From Lentinula raphanica (Eukaryota; Basidiomycota; Agaricomycetes; Agaricales; Omphalotaceae): DNA of 64,000 nucleotides. Below, one piece after another: positions 35,642 to 45,614 of this stretch. Under the pieces are notes generated by a model. That model was given only the letters and a program-made list of their open reading frames with translations, was not told the DNA's origin and did not search any database. The stretch is from NCBI GenBank assembly GCA_027919835.1, contig JANVFP010000015.1, forward strand, positions 1,116,001-1,180,000, in the 5' to 3' direction. Positions within the stretch are counted from its first letter, which is position 1, and every line of letters starts with the position of its first letter. Position numbers and translations under genes: made by a program.

Positions 35642-38185
35642 ATGGCACCTCGAATATTCACCTCTTCCTATCCTTCTGTTCCCCTGCTTACGCGTTCCAT
35701 CTTCACCCATCTCCTGTCCGTGGATCAAAACTCTGGAAAAATTGGCGGCTATCCTGCTCAAGATGCAGTTTTTGTGGATGCTTACTCGGGAACGTCGATT
35801 ACTCGTCAGAATTTGAGGGCTTTGTCTTTGAAGTTTGGATACGGATTGAGGCAGGATCCTAGAGTGAAAGCTAAACGTGGAGATGTACTATTGGTGTATT
35901 CGCCCAATTCTTTGGCATATCCTGTGTATGTACTCGGAGGTGAGTCAAGCGACACTTGCTCAAGACTAGATGTTGATTATATCACAGTACTCGCGGCTGG
36001 TATGCGGTGCACGTTGGCGAACAGCGCGTATACTGCACGAGAACTCCAACATCAATACACTGATAGCGGAGCGACTATGATCATAACCACCCCCGAAAAT
36101 TTGAACACTGCTTTGGAGATGCTGACCAAAGGACTTGGGTTATCCCAGGTTGAAGCTGAAAAGCGCCTCATCGTCTCTCCAAAGGACTTTGGTTGGGTCA
36201 CAAGTTCTGTGGCAATGTCAACAAGCGAGACTACCAGTGCTCGCCAATCAGTAGAGTTTCAGCAATTACTAGAGCAAGGAGAACTCGAGATCGAGGAACA
36301 GAACGAAGGAGATAACGCCCAAGAGACTGCATTGTTATGTTATAGTTCTGGTACCACTGGTCAACCGAAGGTGTGCTTTCTCTTTCCAACACCGTCATGA
36401 TACGGAAACATCGCGCTGACGCTAACATAGGGCGTAGAGGTTTGGGAATGTTCCATTGTCGGATGCGAACGATTGAGATGACCAACATTCCTTAGACCAC
36501 TCATCAGAATTTGACCACGGCAGTAGAGACCATCGACCTCGTACTCGGTTACAAACCAGGAGATCAATTATTGATTTTCCTTCCTCTGTATCACATCTAC
36601 GGTGGGTCTTTTTCAGGCTTGCGGTTCGCCACAATTCACATAATTAATCGGTACAGGTATCGTATCGGGACTTCTGTTCCCAATATTCTGCGGTACCTCG
36701 ACAGTAATCATGCCCCGCTTCGATCTGATTGAGTTCTGCGTCGCGGTGGAGAGATATCGCATCACTGCTGTGCTGGTTGTTCCTCCAGTAGTGCTGGCAA
36801 TTGCTCGGCATCCAGGTAAAGTTTGACCTATCCGTTCTTAGTCGTCGCTCGGGTTAATGGACCCTCTCAGTGATCGATAAATACGACCTTTCCTCAATAT
36901 GGCTCTTATTTTCTAGTGCAGCCCCTGTCTCTCCGACACTCATGAAAGAGGTATCTATGTTTACTTGTATAATCTCAAGGACCCTCTGTTCATCACGAGT
37001 GTCAGGCAAAGAACCGTCTCATGACCAAACGCAAGCCAGAACAGATTCTGCATATTACCGAGGGTCGGTTTATTCCCATTCTCCATAAAACGCGATGGTT
37101 GACCATTATTGACAGGCTACGGTATGACCGAATGTTCCCCTGCGTCGCATATCCTCCCTTTAGAATATGCAGTTTCCAAGAGGGGCAGCGTTGGTGTCTT
37201 GCTTCCGAACTATCAAGCACGTTTGATCACCGACGATTCTGGTGATACGGTGGTAGACGCCGCAGAGGGCAAACCGGGTGAGTTATGGGTGAGAGGTCCT
37301 TCAGTAATGAAGGTGAACGAATCGATCGATGGTATATCTTTTGATCTCATCGTTAAGCACCTGTAGGGATACCTCAATAATTTTACCGCAAACAAGAACT
37401 CTTTCACAAGTGATCGTTGGTATAAGACTGGCGACATATGTGTAAGAGACAAAGAAGGATTCTACTACATCGTAGACAGGAAAAAAGAGCTCATCAAATA
37501 CAAGGTTATTCATCATCCTATTCAAGTCAACGCTTTTTTCCAGCTGAACTTTTCACAGGGCTTTCAAGGTACAGAAAATTTGTATCAACTCTTCTGGACG
37601 TCGTTATATCTCACTCGTCGTGTAATGAAAAGTACCACCAGCCGAGTTGGAAAGCGTACTCATAACTCATCCTGAAATCGCTGATGCTGCTGCGATTGGC
37701 GTACAAAGCGAATCCGAGATGACAGAACTTCCACGGTACGTAGGCGTTCCTCTTTGCCTCTTCAACGTTCGGAGAGCAGTGGAATCATAGAGCTCTGATA
37801 ATTGAACTCGCATGCCATGCCCTTTTCCAGAGCATATGTTGTTCATTCGCAACCCTCAAAGATATCTACACCGCAATCGAAAAAGTTGTTTGAGAAATCC
37901 GTAGCAGCATGGATGGAGTCGAAAGTTGCGAAACACAGATATCTAAGAGGAGGTGAGCCTTCGAAACGCTGGTGATACCAACAAACCGTTCCTTATTGGC
38001 TACAAAATTTTTCCAATTGACAGGCGTGGTCGTCATTGCAGAGATTCCTAGAAGGTAAGCAATGCCTGAGCTGGACGTAATTTCTTCCACTTATTCAATG
38101 ATCCTTCAACAGTGCTGCAGGGAAGATTTTACGTCGAGACCTTCGTGCATTGGCAGAACGAGACCCGATTCAAAGTAAATTGTAG
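35642..38185 (+). CDS. Acyl/aryl-CoA ligase paralogue, intron-rich, peroxisomal
   Basis: Tandem paralogue of the 33227 gene (MAPRIFTSSYPS, YSSGTTGQPK, YGMTECSPASHI, WYKTGDICVRDKEGFYYIVD, DRKKELIKYK, VPPAELESVLITHPEIADAA, SAAGKILRRDL). It also ends in SKL. It has about eleven introns against two in its neighbour. Two exons are tiny: 36431..36439 (9 nt, GVE of the P-loop motif) and 37559..37568 (10 nt, GFQ of the A8 motif). All conserved motifs are restored in frame only when these are included, so the gene looks functional, not decayed. The product is about 560 residues. The 340 bp before it hold the promoter and the 3' end of the first gene. Confidence 0.85.
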
Positions 38186-38620
38186 ATCCTAGGATAGAAC
38201 CAGATACAAGATATCATGCGTAAATTCCCCAAGGACATCTTGAGCCTTGTAGCTTTCCTCAGTTACAGTCGACAAGAGAGTGAAGAAACTCGAAGATCAT
38301 TCAAATTCAGAGCTTAGCGCTTAGCGCTTAGGCTCTTGATTAAGCGCGCCTTTGTGAGCGCTTGTCACGCGTGACTTTCCACATGGCTTTAGATTTGTGT
38401 CACACGGTGAACCATTCCTGCAACGTTCCCGTATCTCGAGTCTTTTGCTGTCCGAGGGTTCCTTCCGTTGTTCTACTTTTGTGGTAAGCTGTGCACTCTA
38501 TATCGCTTGCGCCTCTTTCTCAAACTCACGAATGCCTTCTAATACAGGAAATTTCATATTTCCTTGTACAAATTCGTCCAGTCCCAGTGATACGACTTCG
38601 GAAACCATTAGTGTAATAAG
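38186..38620. other. Intergenic region with a short AGCGCTTA repeat
   Basis: About 430 bp between the CoA ligase and ERV14. At 38311-38332 the word AGCGCTTA/AGCTTAGC is repeated about three times in tandem (AGCTTAGCGCTTAGCGCTTA). A similar AGCGCTCAGCGCTCAG string occurs near 1808. Nothing else is seen. Confidence 0.4.
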
Positions 38621-39631
38621 ATGGGCGGCGCCGGTGAGCTTGCAATTTTTGAGAGCAAATTAACGACCGCTCACCGTTCTTTTCCTTTGCTCTTGGACCG
38701 TTTTCCCCCTTCTCGACATGTCTCTTGCTCTTCTCGTGTTGCTTCATGGCTCCACCCATTATCTCAACCTCCTCGTACGATTGCGTCGCGTGCCGGAAAA
38801 TGCTATTGTCTCTACAAACGCCTCCTCTCAACCCTAAATGGACGTACCTGGAATGGATACTCTTGGATTGGAATGTCGTTCAACAGGATGGTTATTTCTC
38901 TTCGCGGTCCTCATGGCCGCAGCTCTCCTTTTTTGCATGGTTTTCTTCGTGCGTGTACACAATACCTCCCTGCTTGTTCTATGCTGAAAACTTTTTGTTG
39001 TCCAGATCATCATGTTTTCCGACCTGGAATGCGATTACATCAATCCAATAGACCTCTGTAACAAGCTCAACCAAGTATGCTTCTTCGTTCATCCGAACCA
39101 CAGGCTCTAAACTATGCAAACAGTTTGTTCTCCCAGAAAATATTGCACACGCTTTCATAACCGTCCTGTTCCTCATATCTGGACAATGGATGGCCTTCTT
39201 GCTCAATGCTCCTCTGCTAGCTTTTAATGCAAATAAGTGCGTTTCTCTCCCTATCTATGGTTCATTCTTTGCGTCTGTCCGAACTTCCTCACGGTTACGC
39301 GTCTCTTATATTCGTACTCTGTTCTCTTGCCGTGCTTCCACGCGCTTTCATTGGTCTATCATTACTTTGACATCTTCCCTTCAAGGATGCTGATTGATAC
39401 CCATTTTGAACCTTGTAGAATACGAAACAAGAACCACATGTACGACGCGACGGAAATCTTCAGAACGTTACCGGGGCATAAGAAGGAGAGCTTCATTAAG
39501 CTGGGTTTCTATCTGTTGTCATTTTTCTATTACCTCTATCGGTGGGTCACATATGTGTCTGGCTTTTCGCTCGGATGATAATATCCCTCCTTTGCAGAAT
39601 GATTGTTGCCCTCATCGCTGAGAGCGAGTGA
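38621..39631 (+). CDS. ERV14: COPII cargo receptor Erv14 (cornichon family)
   Basis: Packs selected membrane cargo into COPII vesicles at the ER. Six exons give 137 residues, the normal family length. Exon 1 is only 13 nt (38621..38633, MGGA plus one base). The rest reads [16 protein letters not shown] (first helix), [20 protein letters not shown] (the conserved cargo-binding loop), [31 protein letters not shown] and [20 protein letters not shown]. The intron before [10 protein letters not shown] is about 180 nt, and the first intron is about 250 nt. No other start restores the conserved N-terminus. The family call is firm; exon 1 is less certain. Confidence 0.9.
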
Positions 39632-40449
39632 TGATCAGATTCACGACAGGTATTCCAGCGATGGCCGCTCGACAACGTTATGTACTGAAGTAGGACGGGT
39701 TGCTGGATGTTTTTTGGACTTCGTGGATGTTAGAAAATCGACACTTTTGCAATGTTGATGATTTCTGTTCATGTATCTACGCAAGATTTTCTCTTTCTCG
39801 CCGCCGGTTTGTTGCTTGTCAAAGCCTCTAAGGATACACAATGCAATATCACACGATATCTCAAAAAATGGAAGATGTGAGGATGAATTGCACAATACTG
39901 TAACTATGTACATGAAAGGAGAATGTATGAGACCACCGACCCGTCATGCATCCAAAGAGGAAGAAGACATGACAATGGGTACTGAGACGTCCAATTGCTC
40001 AGAGCACGGCCTGACACTCGAACGACCGCTTAGTAGACCTTGGAAGAGGTCTGAGCAGTCATGAGCAACATGGGGATGATTATGGCCGGGCTGCCGCACG
40101 AAGAAATTTTTTGAAAGAGCATTGCACCTTATATACCTCAGCGAACCCTAACCCAAGTGCGTGTGAAGATGGCTATACAGGTTAAGGGTAGGCTTTTCTG
40201 GCGGTGTTTCCGACTTGTTCGTTCTTTACGGTTGACTTGCTCCGCTAACGTTTATCGGACTGTGTCACCCATGAAACCAGAACTTTCCAGCCATTCTGCA
40301 CCCATATGTAGGGCAAGAAACACCGCATTGCCGCATGGTGCACTACTTACTAGGAAACAAGATAACGCTGGCATCTGATATCGTGTCATGCTCCGACGTA
40401 GTACTTAAACTCAAGAACCTTGCTTTGAAACCACCACCACCTTGACAGG
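39632..40449. other. Intergenic region upstream of the GlcNAc kinase gene
   Basis: About 820 bp with no supported gene. Small frames at 39641..39913 (minus) and 39771..40064 (plus) overlap each other and match nothing known. A short CACCACCACC stretch precedes the ATG at 40450. Confidence 0.4.
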
Positions 40450-41529
40450 ATGTCGCTTTATCTCTGCGTTGATTGTGGTGGCTCAAAGACCTCCGCCGTC
40501 ATCTGCGATGCTTCTGGCAACATTGTCGGCAGAGCCTTTGGAGGACCTTCTAACATCGCGTATCTCACTATCGCTTCGTTTATAGAAACGATTCAGATGA
40601 CGGTCGGCGATGCACTCAAAACTTGTACATCTCCCTCCTCGATCGACCCAGTTGCTCTGCCTCCGCCAGAAGAACTCAAGTTTGGTGCAGCTTGGTTTGG
40701 TATCTCTGGTGCAGATTCCGAGTCGATCATCGAGTCCGTTATGGGCCCTCTTTCCTCTCTTCTGGGTATCCCAAAAGGACACAGACTATCGGTGGCGAAC
40801 GATGCTCATCTATTAGCTGCTCCGATACGAATGCATAAGGATGTGACCTATGCAGTCACTGTCATAGGAGGTACCGGTTCCATTGTGGTTTCGTTCAAGG
40901 AGAAAGAAGATGGCGAGTTGGAGGAGCTGGGTCGTGTAGGAGGATGGGGCTGGATCCTAGGAGACGAAGGTGGCGGATACAGTATTGGGAGGGAAGCTGT
41001 TCGTCAGGTATTGACAGAACAGGACAAACATTCTGTCATGGGATCTCCGCCGCCAGAAGGCGCACTCAGAGCATGTATGAGGAGATATTTTAATATCAAG
41101 GACGTGATGGAGCTGCTCACGGAGGTTTACGTGCTGGACCCAATGCCTTCCACCATGATTGCCACAGACCAGAATTCGCCTAGACACATGCCCCGCGAAA
41201 AACGCTTGTCCTCGCTATCACCCTTGGTCTTCACTGCTGCATTTGAAGACAAGGACCCTCTCGCGTTGAAGGTCTTGCGTATATGTGCCAAAGATCTCGC
41301 GGACCAGATAAGCGTTGTTGTTGGGGATGCTAATGAGGAGTCCCCTCGATTAGTGAAGGCTTCTGAAGCTGTGATCTGTTTTGGTGGATCGGTCGTTGGG
41401 CTAGAGGTGTACCGCAACATGGTGTTGGATGAACTGGCAGAGAAAGGACATGTTTTCAAGTACGTTGAGTTTGTGGATGATTGCGCTGCTGTTGGGGCTG
41501 CTGGTCTACACCTAAGGTATAAAGAGTAG
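40450..41529 (+). CDS. N-acetylglucosamine kinase (BadF/BadG/BcrA-type ATPase)
   Basis: Single-exon gene of 359 residues. It phosphorylates GlcNAc at the 6-position, feeding salvaged chitin sugar into metabolism. The ASKHA fold is clear: phosphate 1 loop DCGGSKTSAVICD (about 8-20), FGISGADSES, VANDAHLL (catalytic Asp), VIGGTGSIVVSF (phosphate 2), GGWGWILGDEGGGYSIGRE (the family signature), and adenosine-binding CFGGSVVGLEVYR. The lack of introns is unusual in this window, but the frame is intact and codon use looks normal. Cytosolic. Confidence 0.92.
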   Translation: MSLYLCVDCGGSKTSAVICDASGNIVGRAFGGPSNIAYLTIASFIETIQMTVGDALKTCTSPSSIDPVALPPPEELKFGAAWFGISGADSESIIESVMGPLSSLLGIPKGHRLSVANDAHLLAAPIRMHKDVTYAVTVIGGTGSIVVSFKEKEDGELEELGRVGGWGWILGDEGGGYSIGREAVRQVLTEQDKHSVMGSPPPEGALRACMRRYFNIKDVMELLTEVYVLDPMPSTMIATDQNSPRHMPREKRLSSLSPLVFTAAFEDKDPLALKVLRICAKDLADQISVVVGDANEESPRLVKASEAVICFGGSVVGLEVYRNMVLDELAEKGHVFKYVEFVDDCAAVGAAGLHLRYKE

Positions 41530-41711
41530 GTGTAAGCTCAAATGTTATTATATGTATTTACTGCGTAATATTCCATGGTATACCCTCCTCATACCGTTCC
41601 AAAGCCTAAAATTCTGTGAATCTGATTGGTGGGTAGCTTCCGTATCGATTTCCACGTGGTCGAGATAGAATTGATCGCTGTTTGCCCCGCTACTTGCACT
41701 ACCACCAGTCC

Positions 41712-44605
41712 ATGGCTCATCCTGTCCAACCCAAAGAACGCCACCGGCCGTCCAATCTGAGGAGCATATCGACTACAAGCTCTCTAATGGGTGTAGAAGG
41801 CGTTATGACTCCTCGCAGCGAGGTTTCTGAGCGCGAACAGCTTCTGGAGACTGACATTGAACGTCTTGGAGGGATTAGCAGAGACTCGCAGTATGGATCT
41901 ACATCTGGGCGTGCTACAGGTCTGTCGAATCTCTAGCTACCTCAACGTTATCACATTTTCTGACCAGCTATAAGAGTCAGACAGCAAAGCTCTGCGGGGC
42001 AGAAAGAAGCTGAAAAAACGGGTTCAATACTACATCCCTTCGCTTTCATGGATTCCCAAGTACACGTCTTCTCTGTAAGCTCTCATTGACGCGGATAGCG
42101 AGCGAACCGTATCTTCAACATGTTCCGACAGCATAGCTGGTGATCTGCTGGCCGGACTCACTGTAGCAAGCATGTTGATTCCTCAATCCGTCAGTTACGC
42201 TTCGTCACTAGCAAAGCTAAGTCCGGTGACTGGTTTGGTGCGCATGCTCTTCGCTGGTCCTGTGGATTCTTTACTGATCACAAGGCTTCTGTATAGTTCT
42301 CAGCTTCAATACCAGGGATTATCTACGCTTTCCTCGGAACCTCGCGGCATCTAAATGTCGCGCCAGAGGCCGCGCTGAGTTTGCTACTCGGTCAAGCTGT
42401 AGACGACATCCGTCATGGAATGGATAATCCTCACTCTGATAAAGGCGACGAGCTAGGTTTGGCTGTTGCAACCATTATCACTCTACAAGTCGGATTGCTT
42501 TCCTTTATATTTGGTTTCTTCAGACTGGGATTCCTTGATGTGATTCTCAGCAGGGCACTCCTTCGTGGTTTCATCGCAGCTATGGCTGTCATTATCTTGA
42601 TGTGCGTGTCAGTTTGTGTTGTTCCGCTTACACTGAATTCCGATGTTTCTTCTCCCAATACAGTGAACAACTCATACCGATGTTAGGCCTTGTCCCGATG
42701 GAACGTGTCCTCCATCCAGCTACCACTGTCGAGAAATTGTTGTTCCTTGTGGAGAATATGTTTACGCACAGCAATCCTACAACAACACTAATTAGTTTTG
42801 TTGCTCTTGGAACACTCGTCCTTATGAGGGCTATCAAAAAATGCTTCAAGAAGTATTGGTTCATTTATAGAATACCTGAAGTCTTGGTCGTAGTCGTGGT
42901 GTCTACCAGTGAGCAGAACTTCTCTGACAATGAGAATGCGGCATTCATATGGTAACATCTACAGTTTTGTCTGCTGAGTTCCGCTGGGACGAGAAAGGCG
43001 TCGACATATTGGGAAGCGTAAAAGTCATCACCTCTGGCAGCTTCTTCCAATTTCCTGTGCGCTCATCAAACATGAAATTCCTTCGACGGACAACTTCCAC
43101 TGCAGTGTCAGTCCAGGCTGTTGAAGTAACTACAGTTCTTGCTCTGACTGATAACATTTGTAGTGTCAGTGCCGTTGTAGGCTATCTGGACAGTATGGTT
43201 GCAGGCAAACAAGCTGCTTCACGGTTTGGCTATGCGATCAGCCCCAATCGCGAGCTCGTTGCTCTAGGTGCCGCGAATATCGCTGGTTCGCTCATCCCGG
43301 GGACTTTGCCCGCTTTTGGGTCAATTACGAGGTGCGTTCATCGTTCTCTTAGTCCATAGGTTATCAAGTTCGTTTCTGCTGATATACGTGCGCTTGTTCC
43401 AGAACGCGAATCAATGGAGATGTAGGCGGTAATACACAGGTCGCTTCATTGGTGTGCTCTGCTGTGATATTACTGGCGACGTTTTACCTGCTACCTTTCC
43501 TTTATTATCTGCCCAAATGTGTACTTGCATCAATGTGAGTCTATCTTCATCGTCGTTCTCTATCAGAATCAATGACTTTTGTGCAACAGAATCACACTCG
43601 TTGTGTTCTCTCTGCTACAAGAAACACCTCATGATCTGATCTATTATTGGAGGTAAGCTGCACTCTTCGTTCTGTCCCACTACAGTATATTTGACGTAAC
43701 TCGGGATGCAGGATGAGTGCATGGATGGACCTTCTTTTAGTCACATTGACGTTCGTACTATCGATAGTATGGAACGTCGAAGTGGGCATTGTAGTCAGCT
43801 TGATCATCTCCCTCTTGCTCGTCGTCAGACGTTCTTCTAGAACCCGAATGTCCATATTGGTCCGTTTCCTCATTGGTTATCTAAATGGTCAGTTTTCATA
43901 GCTAACTTCTTGAACATAGGGTCGCATACCGGGTACAGATAGATGGAAATCTATTAATGAGAACCCAGAGGCTGAGGAGGATGTTTCTGGTGCTTTGATT
44001 GTAAGGTTAAGGGAGAGCTTAGATTTCGGTCAGAATTTACACAGGTCCATACGCGTCGCGCTTACTGATTCCCTGTCCATTGTCTGTTCTTTCCTACTCA
44101 GCGAACACTGCCCAGCTGAAAGGTATGCGGAGAATTTCTACGTAGGGAACTCATGCTGATCGTCCTTGTCAGAACGCTTGAGACGTTTAGAGCTTTATGG
44201 TGTGGATAAATCCCATCCTTCAGATGATCCTCGACGAACACAAGCTACGGTGCTCGTGTTTCATATGGCAGATATGGATAACTGCGACGCTAGGTTCATT
44301 GAAGTCTGGTATCCAGCAATAGTCGTCTGACTGAGATGATCATCTTTTAGTGCTTGTCAGATTTTCTACGAACTTATAGAAGAATATCGAGTACGTCTTT
44401 TATCTTCATTCGAAATTCATCATCCTATTGAGCTGCTTCACCCCTTTCTTCACAGAATCGCAATGTCGGCATTTTTATTACACACCTGCGATCAGGACCG
44501 TTGAAGGCATTTGAGAAAGCAGGGATAGTGAAGTTGTTGGGAGCGGACGCCTTTCAAGACAATGTTGCTGATGCGGTAGCAAGGATTCGACCAAACCAGT
44601 GGTAG
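41712..44605 (+). CDS. SulP-family sulfate permease with STAS domain
   Basis: Secondary anion transporter of the SLC26/SulP family in the plasma membrane, likely importing sulfate. The N-terminus (MAHPVQPKER) is disordered and Ser-rich. SulP marks are DLLAGLTVASMLIPQSVSYA, SASIPGIIYAFLGTSRHLNV, VAPEAALSLLLGQ, GFIAAMAVIIL, ANIAGSLIPGTLPAFGSITR and TRINGDVGGNTQVASL. Many membrane helices follow, including SAWMDLLLVTLTFVLSIVWN. A C-terminal STAS domain is present (ATVLVFHMADMDNCDAS, VGIFITHLRSGPLKAFEKAG). A dozen or so short introns; about 700 residues. The start is the first ATG of the frame. Confidence 0.9.
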
Positions 44606-44744
44606 AGTGGTAGAGGAGACTAGAGGTTACGACTTTTCATGAATCTTGACATCTACGATAACTATACATCTCCGATTTTGTATTTCTGATACATAGTATC
44701 ATATCTTGCGCAATACAACTGTTGATCAAACTCGAACGTACTTG

Positions 44745-45425
44745 TTACATCGAGGGATTCCATCCGAATGCACGTATAGGTGATCCATCACAACCCGTCA
44801 AGCTCAAAGGGACAATGCTAGTCAGTACTTCTTTTCCGGCCTTTGCATCCAGTTCCCATAATGCCTTCAGATTGGTCAGATTCTCTACAATCAGTCCGCC
44901 AGCTCCCAGGATTACTTCGTGTACACCATAACCCTCAGGTCCATCGATCTCGTCCGGACTAAGGGTATCCAGTCCTACAATCCTCACGCCTGTAGCAAGG
45001 ATCTTCACTGCCGCATCTTTGTCGAGATACGGGTACTCCAGATACGCAGGAGTTCCCCAATGTTTCGACCAGCCTGTATAGAGAAGTAGCACAGTTCCTG
45101 ATTTCATTCGAGAGGAGTATTTGTCCAGATCATCCCATATTATCTTTGAGCCTGCTTTCTTATCTGTCAAGTCCACCACAATAGCTGGGCACGCCACTAG
45201 GGTGTCTAAGGGTACTTGATCGATGGTAGTGCCGTTGATGATGGAGTGAGAGGGTGCATCGATATGTGTGCCAGTGTGAGTGCCGAGAGAGAGAGAATGG
45301 ACGCTGAAGCCGTCTTTAGCGACGGTTAACGAAGGACAGCAGGTGAACTCTGGATCGCCAGGATAGATTGTGATTTTAGTAGGATCAAGAGGATGAGTGA
45401 GATCAATGATTGAGGTTGAGTTCAT
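44745..45425 (-). CDS. Cyclase-family metal hydrolase (kynurenine formamidase-like)
   Basis: Single exon, 226 residues from the ATG at 45425 (MNSTSIIDLTHPLDP); an in-frame ATG at 45476 would add 17 residues. The cyclase-family metal-binding motif HTGTHIDAPSH is intact, and further family marks are present (DLTHPL, TLVACPAIVVDL, VRIVGLDTLSPD, HEVILGAGGLIVENL). Bacterial relatives hydrolyse N-formylkynurenine, but many fungal members act on other substrates, so the reaction is not certain. It is probably cytosolic. It is divergently arranged with the Asteroid gene, with less than 200 bp between start codons. Confidence 0.88.
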   Translation of the reverse strand: MNSTSIIDLTHPLDPTKITIYPGDPEFTCCPSLTVAKDGFSVHSLSLGTHTGTHIDAPSHSIINGTTIDQVPLDTLVACPAIVVDLTDKKAGSKIIWDDLDKYSSRMKSGTVLLLYTGWSKHWGTPAYLEYPYLDKDAAVKILATGVRIVGLDTLSPDEIDGPEGYGVHEVILGAGGLIVENLTNLKALWELDAKAGKEVLTSIVPLSLTGCDGSPIRAFGWNPSM

Positions 45426-45614
45426 TTGAGAGGAGGCTTGTTTTCCCACGAACAATAACTTTACCTTTCCCCGCATCGACCAACCTAGTCACAAAAGTTT
45501 GGCAAATCTAGGCGTGCAGAAGACCTCATGAATCAAGCATAATAGTAAGACCATCTTCCCTCTTTTCTGCTTCATAAGATTTTTCTGACCTTATGTCCTA
45601 GCAACAATTCAAGG

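Noticed and set aside
40483..40782. Minus-strand frame opposite the GlcNAc kinase
   Set aside because: Shadow of a strongly conserved coding region.
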